64,000 bases of DNA from JAJRZL01 sp964557855 (GTDB lineage: Bacteria > Zixibacteria > MSB-5A5 > GN15 > FEB-12). The position numbers and the translations under genes are program-made. The stretch is from contig CAZLBP010000007.1 in assembly GCA_964557855.1 (NCBI GenBank), forward strand, positions 68,113 through 132,112, read 5' to 3'. Every line of letters begins with the position of its first letter. Positions within the stretch are counted from its first letter, which is position 1. Of the stretch, positions 1-9,169 are shown in pieces. The notes under the pieces were generated by a model. The model was not told the origin of the DNA, made no database searches, and saw nothing but the letters and a program-made list of their open reading frames with translations.

Positions 1-912
1 AACACGGTCGTTCTCAATGACAAGGCGTTCCGGGGTATCATTCAGATCCTCCCCTACGGGAAGAACGTACGCGCGGTTAATATTGTCTATATGGAAGACT
101 ACCTGCGCGGAGTAGTGCCTCCTGAAATTGGCAAGCGGATCGACGCCGAGCTGGAAGCGGTCAAAGCCCAGGCAGTGGCTGCCCGGACGTATGCCATGGC
201 GCATTTGCAGCAGTATGTCGGGGAACCGTACGATCTGAAAGCCAGTGTGTATGACCAGATCTACGAAGGCGTGCAGGTGGAGAATCGGCTGATCAACAAG
301 GCTATCGATGCCACGAAAGGACACGTGGTGTCGTTTCAGGACAAGCTCATCAATGCCTATTACCATTCGACCTGCGGCGGCATGACGGATGACATTGCTC
401 ACGTCTGGGACCGACCATCGATTCCTTACTTGAAAGCGGTGCAGGATGATGAGGCCTGCTCATGGTCGAAGTACTTTGTCTGGCAGGAAGTGTTCACCGA
501 ACGGCAGCTTCGGGGTAGAATAGAACAGTATTTGGCCAGTGATCGGGGTCGGGATATGCGGATCGGGCCGATCCGTGACGTACAGGTCATCGAGCGCACC
601 CCCGGCGGCCGGGTGGCCCGACTTATTATTCGCACCGATACCGATATCTACCGGTTCAACAAAGATCGGATTCGTTGGGTTATCGGGCGTACTTCCAATC
701 CCGACCTGATATTGCCCTCGGATCGTTTCGATGTTTTAATTGCACGAGGGGGGGACGGCACTATAACTTCCGTTACGTTTTCCGGAAGCGGATACGGCCA
801 TGGAGTAGGTATGTGTCAGTGCGGCGCCATCGGATTGGCGCGAGTCGGATGGACCTTTGACGCCATTCTGAAGCACTATTATCAAGGTGTGCAAGTAGAA
901 AAGCTGTATTGA
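1..912 (+). CDS. SpoIID/LytB domain protein (5' end outside window)
   Basis: The frame is open from the first base of the window, so the gene is cut at its 5' end and its true start is not visible. The visible part begins with the beta-rich lead-in to the SpoIID fold and then the family signature YMEDYLRGVVPPEIG, followed by AVKAQAVAARTYAMAH and, near the end, GSGYGHGVGMCQCGAIGLA. SpoIID is a lytic transglycosylase that cleaves glycan strands in sporulating Firmicutes. In non-sporulating diderms, SpoIID-domain proteins are thought to act on cell-wall glycan, but this one's substrate is unknown. The TGA stop overlaps the ATG of the next gene by one base, so the two are probably translationally coupled. 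Confidence 0.85.
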   Translation, partial: NTVVLNDKAFRGIIQILPYGKNVRAVNIVYMEDYLRGVVPPEIGKRIDAELEAVKAQAVAARTYAMAHLQQYVGEPYDLKASVYDQIYEGVQVENRLINKAIDATKGHVVSFQDKLINAYYHSTCGGMTDDIAHVWDRPSIPYLKAVQDDEACSWSKYFVWQEVFTERQLRGRIEQYLASDRGRDMRIGPIRDVQVIERTPGGRVARLIIRTDTDIYRFNKDRIRWVIGRTSNPDLILPSDRFDVLIARGGDGTITSVTFSGSGYGHGVGMCQCGAIGLARVGWTFDAILKHYYQGVQVEKLY

Positions 913-2402
913 TGAAGGCAGTGTTGAAAGGACTCGACCGGGCTTTCTTGCTCACGGTTGCTCTGGCCGTGAACGGCACCTTTTTTGCGGCCGGCCTTTC
1001 GGCCGAACAGTATGCATACACAGTGAACTGGCAAGGCGGCGTGGCGGCGTTGACGGGCGGCGATTCGCATAAATATAACCTCCGAGAGACCTTCGGCGTT
1101 AGCCTGGCCAATCAGTTCTCGCCTTACTGGGGGGTATCGGTGGGCTACACTTATGTCGATCTGTATGATGATTCCACGGCAACATCCAGCTTCTCCTTCG
1201 GCCGCGACACCAACCATGCTACCCGCCGTTTCAAGGCCAACCGACTGGGCGTATTGGTGCAGAGATACATCTGGGGACCGGAACACAGCATAAATCTCAA
1301 AGGTGGTCTGGGCGGAGGATTGCTGATATGGAAGGTAGTTGATCCCGAGGACGGGACAGTATTGGAGGTAACCGGCTCCAAAGACGAGACCAGAGATTTT
1401 TCAGCTACCGAGATCTTTCTATCCGGAGTACTCGGCATCGAGATTCCGGTGTCCGACCGGTGGACGGTGGGTCTTTCCGGGCAGGCTGACTATCTGACCG
1501 GGGCCGGTACCGAATTTGCCGCAAGCGTTGCAGATGAGCGGGAGCGGTGGCTGCTGGGCACCGGGTTGGCTCTCTCCTTCGGTTTCGGAGGGACACAATC
1601 ACCAACGAGCTGGCCTTCGGAGGAATCCTGGTCCGATGAGCCGCCATCCCACCGCGTTCGGAGTATGCGAAATCAAACCGCCGGCGATTCTGACGGGGAT
1701 GGTATTCCGGATGCAAATGATGCCTGCAATGACACGCCATACGGTGTCGCGGTGGATAACAAGGGCTGCCCCGTCGACAGCGACCAGGATGGGATCAGCG
1801 ACGAATACGATGATTGTCCCGAAACGGACGTGCGGGCGCGAGCCCTGGTCGATATTCACGGTTGTCCGGTGGATTCGGACTTTGACGGTGTGCCGGATTA
1901 TCTCGATAACTGCCCGCATAATATGACCGGAGCCATAGTCGATGAGCTGGGTTGTCCGCTTGACGGTGACGCCGACGGTGTCCCCGACGGACTCGATGAT
2001 TGCCCCGGAACTTTGTACGGTGTTGAGGTCGATCGGCATGGGTGCATTGATCTATCCATGTTCGCAAAGCCGATGGTGTTGAATATCGATTATCCGCCCG
2101 GCTCATTCGAGGTCGACTGGAAAAGCAAGGATCGGCTGCGGGACCTGGCCCGTGTCCTGAATCTGGCGCCAGAAATTCGTCTTGAAATCAACGGGTATAC
2201 GGACAATATTGGCTTGACACGTGACAATCAGCGGCTCTCCGAGAAGCGCGCCAACCGGGTGCGGGACTTCCTGCTCTCGCTCGGCGTCGACGCGGATCGG
2301 ATGGAAGTGTACGGGCGAGGCGAGACGAACTTCGTGGCCAGCAACGAGACGTCCGACGGACGAGCCAGAAACCGTCGAATAGAAATAGTCTTCTATAAGT
2401 AA
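912..2402 (+). CDS. OmpA family outer-membrane protein with thrombospondin type 3 repeats
   Basis: An N-terminal signal peptide (MKAVLKGLDRAFLLTVALAV) is followed by about 200 residues with the alternating pattern of an outer-membrane beta-barrel. At residues 255-370 there are four to five Asp-rich calcium-binding TSP3-type repeats of the form DSDGDGIPD...D.C. The C-terminal 110 residues are an OmpA peptidoglycan-binding domain, with INGYTDNIG and NQRLSEKRANRVRDFL. The likely role is anchoring the outer membrane to peptidoglycan. I chose the ATG at 912 over an in-frame TTG three bases upstream because it overlaps the previous stop (TGATG). Coupling to a SpoIID protein suggests a shared cell-envelope function. 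Confidence 0.88.
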   Translation: MKAVLKGLDRAFLLTVALAVNGTFFAAGLSAEQYAYTVNWQGGVAALTGGDSHKYNLRETFGVSLANQFSPYWGVSVGYTYVDLYDDSTATSSFSFGRDTNHATRRFKANRLGVLVQRYIWGPEHSINLKGGLGGGLLIWKVVDPEDGTVLEVTGSKDETRDFSATEIFLSGVLGIEIPVSDRWTVGLSGQADYLTGAGTEFAASVADERERWLLGTGLALSFGFGGTQSPTSWPSEESWSDEPPSHRVRSMRNQTAGDSDGDGIPDANDACNDTPYGVAVDNKGCPVDSDQDGISDEYDDCPETDVRARALVDIHGCPVDSDFDGVPDYLDNCPHNMTGAIVDELGCPLDGDADGVPDGLDDCPGTLYGVEVDRHGCIDLSMFAKPMVLNIDYPPGSFEVDWKSKDRLRDLARVLNLAPEIRLEINGYTDNIGLTRDNQRLSEKRANRVRDFLLSLGVDADRMEVYGRGETNFVASNETSDGRARNRRIEIVFYK

Positions 2403-2420
2403 ACCGGGAGTATATGGCAG

Positions 2421-2981
2421 GTGTTGCACAATTATTATTCGCAGGAGAATATAGACGATAGAAGGCATACCAAATACGCACTGGTGATCTATTTGCCGGA
2501 TGAGTTGGATAGAATTATCGCGCCGCTTCGGGAACGATTCGACCCGATCTACAATCTGGTGGCTTCTCACATAACGATCGTGTTCCCCTTTGATTCCGAT
2601 CTCAGCCTGGACGAACTTGCCGGATTGCTCAACAACGAGCTGCACCGAGAGAGATATATTGCAATTCAATTGAGCTCTATCATTGACTTCTATCCCAAAG
2701 CTCCGATAATCTGCTGGAAGGTCAAGTCAAACGAACGACTGAATAGCCTGTATTACCGACTCTATGCCAGGCTCGGGATGCCGATTCCGTACAAGGACTA
2801 TCAGCCTCATGTTACCGTCGCGCGCGAGATCTCCAATCACCGTGTGCTGCTCGTCAAAGAGAAGATAGTGCCGTACCTGTCCGACGAAAAGTTCGAGGTC
2901 AAGGCCGTCGATTTGATAACGCCGTTGACCGGAAACAAATGGGTGTCGGTGCGGACCTTTCCGCTGGTGGAGGGGGATTAA
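2421..2981 (+). CDS. 2H phosphoesterase (2'-5' RNA ligase family)
   Basis: This 186-residue protein carries the two HxT motifs that define the 2H superfamily: H50-I-T52 in SHITIVFPF and H129-V-T131 in PHVTVARE. Family members hydrolyse or ligate 2'-5' or cyclic phosphodiester bonds in RNA or nucleotides. The substrate here cannot be told from sequence. The start is a GTG preceded by GGGAG about ten bases upstream. It lies 18 bases after the OmpA gene and may share its transcript. Confidence 0.8.
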   Translation: MLHNYYSQENIDDRRHTKYALVIYLPDELDRIIAPLRERFDPIYNLVASHITIVFPFDSDLSLDELAGLLNNELHRERYIAIQLSSIIDFYPKAPIICWKVKSNERLNSLYYRLYARLGMPIPYKDYQPHVTVAREISNHRVLLVKEKIVPYLSDEKFEVKAVDLITPLTGNKWVSVRTFPLVEGD

Positions 2982-3010
2982 GTCGCCCGGAATGAGTCAC
3001 AAATGCAAAC

Positions 3011-3034
3011 GGCAGGCCCATTACGGGACCTGCC
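3011..3034 (-). terminator. Probable Rho-independent terminator of the htrA-like gene
   Basis: The hairpin has arms GGCAGG-CCC and GGG-a-CCTGCC with one bulged base and a five-base loop. On the minus strand it is followed by a moderately T-rich tract (gtttgcattt). It lies 30 bases beyond the minus-strand stop at 3064. Its arms resemble the GGCAGGTC/GACCTGCC palindromes found elsewhere in the window, so it may also belong to that repeat family. Confidence 0.5.
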
Positions 3035-3063
3035 GAGTGATTCCTCGAATCTGACACCGTCTA

Positions 3064-4539
3064 TCACAAATTAAACGCTACGAAGAAGCTGTTCCCCTGC
3101 CGATGAATACGCAGGAGTATCGCATCGCCTTCCTTCTTGTTTTCGATAAGCGCTGTAAAATCACCCTCGGATTTTACTTTCCGCCTGTTCACTGACCGGA
3201 TGAGGTCGCCTTCACGCAGGCCCGCCTGGTAAGCGGAACTGGATGGCTCTATCGATGTCACCACGACGCCGTAGGCCTGCTGGTCAATGTCATACCGTTC
3301 GGCCAGTTCGCTGCTGAGGGTACGGACCGAGAAGCCGAGCACCTCCTCGACTTCGGTGTCGGCCGGCGCCGCCGCGATTTCGGACGGCAATTCACCCAGA
3401 TCAACGGTGAACGTTTGTTCTTGGCCGTTTCTAATAACTGTCACTTCAACTTTGGTTCCGGGCGGCGTCGCGGCGACTCTATTGCGCAACTCCGCGACGT
3501 CTTCGATATCCTCGCCATTCAGGGCGATGATCACGTCACCGGCTTCCATACCCGCCTCCTCGGCCGGGCTGTCGGGGACGACGTCGCCGACCAGGGCGCC
3601 ACGCGTGCTTTCAAGGTTCATGACATCAGCGATTTGTTCGTTAATATCCTGAATCGAAACACCGAGCCAGCCACGGACAACTTTACCCTCGGTAATGAGT
3701 GAGTTCATGACTCGCAGAGCCATATTGACCGGCACGGCAAAGCCGATTCCCTGAAAACCGCCGCTACGTGAAGCAATGGCCGAGTTGATACCGACCAGCT
3801 CACCGTCCAGGTTCACCAGCGGTCCGCCGGAGTTACCGGGATTGATGGCGGCATCGGTCTGAATGAAATCTTCGTAATCCGCCAGCCCCACATTGGAGCG
3901 GCCCTTGGCGCTGACTATTCCCTGGGTAACCGTGTAGGCCAGATTTTCGCTCATGGGACTGCCGATCGCGAGCACGATTTCGCCGACCTGGAGATTATCA
4001 CTGTTGCCGGTTCTGATATAGGGTAAACCGTCGGCGTCAATCTGAATGACGGCGATATCCGTTTGTGGGTCGGTACCGACGACAGTTGCGGAATAGCGTT
4101 CGCCGTCAATCGTCCGTACGAAAATAGTGTCGGCGCTCTCGACCACGTGGTTGTTCGTCAGTATGTAACCGTCTTCGCTGACAATAACTCCGGAACCGAG
4201 TCCCTGTTGACGATACTCGCGTTCTTCAGGTTGACGTCGTCGCTCGGGGCCGAAAAAGTAATTGAAGAAGGGATCGTTGCCGAAGGGGGAAAACGGGTTA
4301 AACGGCTGCACCCGCAGAATACGTTCGGTTGAAACAGTCACGACGGTCGGTTTGACTTCAGTGGCTATGTCGACAAAGGCCTGATTGAGGTCACGAAGCG
4401 ATGTGATAGTTCTGTCTCTAGCCGGTTTGGCCTGCGTCTGATCCTGAGCGTTGCTCTGACACCCGGTTAATGGAGCTATGACCAAGATGAGAAAAGAGAC
4501 TAAAAGAACCCTGTAAATAGGTGTATTTCGTGTGTGCAT
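3064..4539 (-). CDS. HtrA/Deg-type periplasmic serine protease, lipoprotein
   Basis: This Deg-family protease degrades or refolds damaged envelope proteins. The catalytic triad is visible as His131 (TNNHVVES), Asp161 (TDIAVIQ) and Ser237 (GNSGGPL). Two PDZ domains follow, at about residues 285-370 and 395-490. The N-terminus (MHTRNTPIYRVLLVSFLI) ends in a lipobox LTGC with Cys27, so the protein should be membrane-anchored by lipid. I chose the ATG at 4539, which has CAGGAG 6-8 bases upstream, over a GTG 13 codons earlier that would put extra residues before the signal peptide. It lies downstream of hsp20 on the same strand, but a terminator separates them. Both are protein-quality-control genes. 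Confidence 0.93.
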   Translation of the reverse strand: MHTRNTPIYRVLLVSFLILVIAPLTGCQSNAQDQTQAKPARDRTITSLRDLNQAFVDIATEVKPTVVTVSTERILRVQPFNPFSPFGNDPFFNYFFGPERRRQPEEREYRQQGLGSGVIVSEDGYILTNNHVVESADTIFVRTIDGERYSATVVGTDPQTDIAVIQIDADGLPYIRTGNSDNLQVGEIVLAIGSPMSENLAYTVTQGIVSAKGRSNVGLADYEDFIQTDAAINPGNSGGPLVNLDGELVGINSAIASRSGGFQGIGFAVPVNMALRVMNSLITEGKVVRGWLGVSIQDINEQIADVMNLESTRGALVGDVVPDSPAEEAGMEAGDVIIALNGEDIEDVAELRNRVAATPPGTKVEVTVIRNGQEQTFTVDLGELPSEIAAAPADTEVEEVLGFSVRTLSSELAERYDIDQQAYGVVVTSIEPSSSAYQAGLREGDLIRSVNRRKVKSEGDFTALIENKKEGDAILLRIHRQGNSFFVAFNL

Positions 4540-4602
4540 CCTGATCTCCTGTATTTGTAAGTTTAACGCTTTCAACACGAGAGCTTATCTCCAAGTTCCA
4601 GC

Positions 4603-4629
4603 AAAACGGCCGGTCAGATTGACCGGCCG
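4603..4629 (-). terminator. Rho-independent terminator downstream of hsp20
   Basis: A perfect nine-base-pair stem (CGGCCGGTC / GACCGGCCG) encloses a five-base loop. On the minus strand it is followed by TTTT. It lies 41 bases after the hsp20 stop and before the htrA start, which would separate the two transcripts. Confidence 0.65.
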
Positions 4630-4669
4630 ATAATAATGGGAATGGCGATCTGCTTATCAATATCATTCC

Positions 4670-5104
4670 TCAGGAAACTCTGATTTCGATTTCTGTCGGT
4701 TTCGTTTCCTCCTTTTTCTGCAGATGCACTTTCAGGATTCCGTTCTTGTAGTCCGCTTTGACGGAGTCGGATTTGATCGTTTCGGGCAACGTGAAGCGAC
4801 GCTCAAAGCTGCCGTTCACGATTTCACGGCGAATGTAGCTTTCGTCGTTCTCCGCTTCCTTCATTTCACGATTGCCGGAAATCGTCAGGACATTGTTCGT
4901 CACGGTCACTTTAATGTCCTTCTTTTCCATACCGGGAACCTCAAAGAACAGGTAATAGTCGTTTTCAGTTTCCGTTATGTCGACCGGCGGCCAATCCTCG
5001 GTTCCGGCCCAGAAAGGACTGCGAAAACGGAAGAAGTCACTGAAGAACGGATCCAACTCCCAGTTACGATCGCCATTTTTTCTTTTGGTGAGAATGTTCT
5101 TCAT
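4670..5104 (-). CDS. Small heat-shock protein, Hsp20/alpha-crystallin family
   Basis: This 144-residue ATP-independent chaperone holds unfolding proteins. An N-terminal arm rich in Phe and Trp (LDPFFSDFFRFRSPFW) precedes the alpha-crystallin domain at about residues 40-130, with VPGMEKKDIKV and FERRFTLPE, and the A-x-x-x-N-G-I-L signature (ADYKNGILKV). A short C-terminal tail contains the I-x-I-type anchor (TEIEIRVS). The ribosome-binding site is very strong (AAGGAGGTGATATT before ATG). A sigma-54-like promoter lies upstream. Confidence 0.95.
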   Translation of the reverse strand: MKNILTKRKNGDRNWELDPFFSDFFRFRSPFWAGTEDWPPVDITETENDYYLFFEVPGMEKKDIKVTVTNNVLTISGNREMKEAENDESYIRREIVNGSFERRFTLPETIKSDSVKADYKNGILKVHLQKKEETKPTEIEIRVS

Positions 5105-5153
5105 AATATCACCTCCTTCAATTCCACTTGTTCATCTTTTTTAACAGACTGCA

Positions 5154-5171
5154 AATCAAAGAGCGTGCCAA
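5154..5171 (-). promoter_or_regulatory. Sigma-54-like promoter of hsp20
   Basis: On the minus strand the sequence reads TTGGCACG-CTCT-TTGAT. The -24 element matches the sigma-54 consensus TGGCACG exactly. The -12 element has GA instead of GC, with the required ten-base spacing after GG. Transcription would start about 40 bases before the ATG. The -12 mismatch makes this tentative. Confidence 0.4.
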
Positions 5172-5360
5172 TTCTGTTAATTCCATATCTTATAATGAAT
5201 TATGTTTTTCATAAAAGGGGATTCGGCCAGTCGCACTGCCTGAATGACATTCTCCCGAATGCCATTTTGATCGTTAACTGCCAGACACAAGAGAGAGATT
5301 TGTCAAGATGACAGTCATGTGCGGATGAGACATACCTGACCCGAAATGGGCACGGATGCC

Positions 5361-6029
5361 TTAGACAAACACGGCGATCTCATCGAGACTCTTTTTGGTT
5401 ATGGCCGGTACTTTGGTCTCCTCTTTCGGGTAGCCCACCGTAAGTATCAGAAAGGGGGTCTCGTGTTTCGGACGATTAAGAATTTCACGCAAGAAGGCCA
5501 TCGGGCTGGGGGTGTGGGTCAAACAGACCAGGCCCGCATTGTGGACAGCTGTAATCAGAATACCGGTAGCAATTCCAACCGATTCGGGCAGGTAGTAGTG
5601 TTTGGAGATAGTACCGTCGGAGTGAACCGTATGCCGGACGGAGAATATCACTATGATATATGGCGCTTCTTCCAGATAGGGCTTTTCTTCATTCGTGCCC
5701 AGCGGAGCGAGGGCTTCAAGCCAATAGTCAGGCGCTCGTCGTTTATAGAAGTCGCTTTCGACTTCTTCGGCAGCCAGGCGGATGCTCTGCTTCATCTCCG
5801 GATCACTGACTACCACGAATTTCCACGGCTGCATATTCGCTCCGTTGGGGGCGGTGCCGGCAGCTTTGATGCAGTTCTCGATGATCTCGCGCGGAACCGG
5901 GCGGTCGGAGAAGTCCCGGACGGTTCGTCGTCGCTTCATTTCAGCATAGAATTCAGCCGCTCGTCTCTTCATTTCATCTTGAGGATACTCTCTGTAATCG
6001 GGCAACGGAATGAAGTTGTGCTTGTTCAT
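5361..6029 (-). CDS. Nitroreductase-fold flavoprotein of the iodotyrosine deiodinase type
   Basis: This 222-residue FMN enzyme of the nitroreductase superfamily has RRTVRDFS near the N-terminus and GTAPNGANMQPWKFVVV as the FMN-binding segment. It shares the layout of mammalian iodotyrosine deiodinase (IYD) over most of its length, including the HYY motif and the C-terminal VGYP segment. The three IYD residues that hold the amino-acid part of the substrate appear to be present: Glu91 and Tyr95 (E-x-x-x-Y, in ESDFY) and Lys116 (in NEEKPYL). In the family these favour reductive dehalogenation of halotyrosines rather than nitroreduction. The natural bacterial substrate is unknown. It is transcribed alone, divergently from the M28 peptidase. 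Confidence 0.8.
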   Translation of the reverse strand: MNKHNFIPLPDYREYPQDEMKRRAAEFYAEMKRRRTVRDFSDRPVPREIIENCIKAAGTAPNGANMQPWKFVVVSDPEMKQSIRLAAEEVESDFYKRRAPDYWLEALAPLGTNEEKPYLEEAPYIIVIFSVRHTVHSDGTISKHYYLPESVGIATGILITAVHNAGLVCLTHTPSPMAFLREILNRPKHETPFLILTVGYPKEETKVPAITKKSLDEIAVFV

Positions 6030-6382
6030 GAAGCGCGCCTTTCTTTCGGACGGTTGTTGGGTTCAGCTAATGTCCGCTCAGACAAAATACCGAGTTAACT
6101 TCATCGATGCCATATCATTTTCACGCGCACTTGCGGCCACCGTCTCACACGAACAACGGCGGCTAGAATGAGATCAAATGTGCGCACGACGCTAAATGGG
6201 ACAATTCACGTACTGTTTTGTCAACAACTCAGAGTTGACTAAAATGGGAATCGTTTGCAAATTAAAATGATGCCGATTCATTCAGGTCAGCATTCTCAAA
6301 ATGCCGTCCCGGATCTCATAGGTTTCTTGTGAAGTAATAACAGTCAAAAAAGCTGCCGTAAACTCTCTCCAAGGAGCAAAGT
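6030..6382. other. Intergenic region between divergent genes
   Basis: This 353-base spacer separates the deiodinase-like gene (minus) from the M28 peptidase (plus) and should hold promoters for both. I see a small inverted repeat GTCAAC/GTTGAC at 6220-6239 and no convincing gene. No strong sigma-70 -35/-10 pair stands out. Confidence 0.5.
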
Positions 6383-9169
6383 ATGGGTGAGAGAATCATG
6401 TCTTCGTGTGCATGGGCGACTATCGCGGTTTTGTGCCTGGGACTACCTGCGGTTGTGGAAAGCGCCGATCTCTATCGGGTTTCGGTTAGAAGTCAGGAAG
6501 ACGCCGAACGGTTGACAGACCTTCAGGTAGACGCGGTCTTACGCGTCTTCCACGGGTATCTGGTACTACTTGATCCCGGTCTGCAACAGAGTCTTAAGGC
6601 CGGCGGATTTCATCCGCAATTTATCGCATCCGTCATCTCAAGAGATGACCTGGCTATCGATATGCGCCGGGATGACCTAAATAAGAGCCGGTTCCGAGTC
6701 CTCTTCGAAGAAGGAACCCTGCGGTTGCTTGAAGTTGACGAAGTTCCGGACAGTGAAACCGGCACATGGCTCGGCCTGGCGCCGATACCGAAGCAAAGCC
6801 TGCCGATTGTATATCGCGAGCGCACGCGAATCGATCTGGCCCGGGCGCGCGACATGCTCGATCTCGACTCATTGATCGGCTCAGTCAGGGCCGATTCGTG
6901 TCACTCCTATGTGATACGCCTTCAAGAATTCGGCACCCGCCTGATCGGTACTGATTCGAACCTGGCGTCAATGGACTGGCTGGTCGCCAAGTTCCAGGAA
7001 TTCGGTTATGACTCCATTTACAGCGACACTTTCCCTGCCCCCTGCGGATGGCTCTGCGAGGAAGATACGGTAGATGCCCATAATGTCATTGCTACAAAAG
7101 TCGGTTCCCTGTATCCCGAGCACCACATTGTGATCGGCGCACATCGCGACAGTGCTCCTCTTGAATCTCCAGGGGCAGATGACAACGGCAGTGGCACGGG
7201 GGGCGTTCTGGAGCTGGCGCGTATATTAGCTGACGTCGACAACCGCCTTACACTGGTGTTTATCGCTTTCGACGCCGAAGAAGCCGGGTTGTGGGGGGCG
7301 AAGTACTACGCCGGCGAAGCAGCACAGCGAGGGGACAGCATAGCCTTGATGATTAATATGGATATGATCGGTTTCATGGAGAACGATACGAACGCGTGCA
7401 TTTATCACACCGACCCCGGATCGTACGGACCGCTATGGGCTGAGTTGGCCGACTCGCCGACCGGTATCAATATCAATGGCCGTTTGGTTCCGGGAGCCGG
7501 TTGGGACGCCGAACCGTTTGAGCAACAGGGGTACGAGGCATTAACCGTTCACGAATACGAGTTCCAGACGAATATTCATACCGCCCACGACAGTGCGGTC
7601 TACATAGATTTCGATTACATGAAGCGTATGTTGCAGGCCACGCTGGTCACCGCCTATGTGGCTGACAACGTACATGAAATCGCTCCCCTGCAGTTTTCCG
7701 TTCCCGGCGGCGTACCGGACGTTTTGATGGCCGGGCTCACCAACACGATCGAACTGCAGATAAACGTGTATGGTCCGGGCAGTATTGTTCCGGGCAGCGT
7801 GTGGATGCATTTTGCCATTGGCGGCGGTCCGATGGATTCACTCAATATGACGGCCACCGAACGAGGACTTCATACCGTTAAAATGCCGCCGGTCTATACC
7901 ATATCTTCGATCAGTCTAGATTTCAGCGCTGAGGATGCGTCGACTGGAGTGTGGTATCATCCGGATACAAGCCACCCCTTCGAACGTTTCTTTGCCACCG
8001 AGTTCGAGGAAGCATTTGCCGACAATTTCGAAACCGATCTTGGGTGGACCGTGATGGGCGGTCTCGTCCGGGGCAACTGGGAGCGCGCCATTCCCGAACC
8101 AGCTGGATTCTGGGGCGCTCCGCCGTACGACTATGATGGATCAGGATACTGTTACGTCACCGATAATCGGTCCATCATCAATGTAGATGATTGCACTACC
8201 CGATTGGTGTCGCCCGAAACAGACGTGGCCGGCAAGCATACCATTGTCCATTACGCGCGCTGGTATTCCAACTCGTACCCATCCGGAGAACCCAATGCGG
8301 ACACGTTCCGGGTCTACATTCGCGAACTGGGTACATCATTCAGCCTCTTGGAAATAGTTGGCCCCGTGGAAGAGTCCGACGGCGGCTGGTACGAGAAGGA
8401 CTTCTGGATCAATGAACTATTTCACCCGGACAACCCGATTCAGCTGCGGTTTGATGCGTCCGACAATGGAGAACTTTCTACTATGGAAGCGGGTGTCGAC
8501 GACGTGAGAGTCACTGTCTACACGTGCGCTCCTCTCATCCTTACGGAAACTCTCCCTGATTGGACCGCAGGGGTCGCGTACAATGAATCTCTAATTGCCG
8601 GAAGCTGCTGCAGCTTGCTGACGTGGACGGACAAATACGACAATCTGTCAGGGAGCGGGCTCGCTTTATCATCGGACGGGATAGTAGTCGGCACACCCAT
8701 GTCTCCCGCTACACTTACGTTCACCGGGGTAGCCACAGATGACAGCACCCGGACCGATGAAAAGCAGGTCAGCTTCACTATCAATCCGGCGGTGTCGATT
8801 ACCAGCGACAGTCTGCCTGATGGTCAGGCGGAAGTGGCCTACTCATATCAGCTTCAGGCTTCCGGCGGCACCGGCACACTTGCCTGGAGTGATAAGTTCA
8901 ATGATCTTGCCGGGACCGGCCTGACGCTGGCTGCCGATGGCCTCCTGACCGGTACCCCGCTGGACAGCGGTACGGTCGGTTTCACGGCGGACGCAACGGA
9001 CGAAGTAGGCAGTGTGGATGAGAGACAGTTGACTCTGGGTATCGAGGTATTCTATATCTGTGGTAATATCGACGATATTACCGGTCCGGGCGGCCCGGTT
9101 GATGTCGCTGATCTGTCGTATCTAGTAGACTTTCTCTTCAGAGGCGGCCCGGACCCGGCGTGTGAATAG
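6383..9169 (+). CDS. Secreted M28 family zinc aminopeptidase with putative-Ig and half-dockerin domains
   Basis: A signal peptide (cleavage near residue 28) precedes a 120-residue N-terminal region. The M28 catalytic domain spans about residues 165-425. Likely zinc ligands and catalytic residues are His254 (GAHRDS), Asp266 (GADDNGSG), Glu299/Glu300 (DAEEAG), Asp327 (NMDMIG) and a late His in NIHTAHDS. A jelly-roll-like segment follows (about 540-715), then two putative-Ig (He_PIG-type) repeats (about 720-890). A single dockerin-like calcium half-repeat (VDVADLSYLVDFLF) ends the protein. Such C-termini are typical of Zixibacteria exported proteins. AGGAG lies six bases before the ATG. The stop is only four bases before the scaffold gap, but the same stop occurs in the duplicated flank beyond it, so the C-terminus is probably real. 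Confidence 0.88.
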   Translation: MGERIMSSCAWATIAVLCLGLPAVVESADLYRVSVRSQEDAERLTDLQVDAVLRVFHGYLVLLDPGLQQSLKAGGFHPQFIASVISRDDLAIDMRRDDLNKSRFRVLFEEGTLRLLEVDEVPDSETGTWLGLAPIPKQSLPIVYRERTRIDLARARDMLDLDSLIGSVRADSCHSYVIRLQEFGTRLIGTDSNLASMDWLVAKFQEFGYDSIYSDTFPAPCGWLCEEDTVDAHNVIATKVGSLYPEHHIVIGAHRDSAPLESPGADDNGSGTGGVLELARILADVDNRLTLVFIAFDAEEAGLWGAKYYAGEAAQRGDSIALMINMDMIGFMENDTNACIYHTDPGSYGPLWAELADSPTGININGRLVPGAGWDAEPFEQQGYEALTVHEYEFQTNIHTAHDSAVYIDFDYMKRMLQATLVTAYVADNVHEIAPLQFSVPGGVPDVLMAGLTNTIELQINVYGPGSIVPGSVWMHFAIGGGPMDSLNMTATERGLHTVKMPPVYTISSISLDFSAEDASTGVWYHPDTSHPFERFFATEFEEAFADNFETDLGWTVMGGLVRGNWERAIPEPAGFWGAPPYDYDGSGYCYVTDNRSIINVDDCTTRLVSPETDVAGKHTIVHYARWYSNSYPSGEPNADTFRVYIRELGTSFSLLEIVGPVEESDGGWYEKDFWINELFHPDNPIQLRFDASDNGELSTMEAGVDDVRVTVYTCAPLILTETLPDWTAGVAYNESLIAGSCCSLLTWTDKYDNLSGSGLALSSDGIVVGTPMSPATLTFTGVATDDSTRTDEKQVSFTINPAVSITSDSLPDGQAEVAYSYQLQASGGTGTLAWSDKFNDLAGTGLTLAADGLLTGTPLDSGTVGFTADATDEVGSVDERQLTLGIEVFYICGNIDDITGPGGPVDVADLSYLVDFLFRGGPDPACE

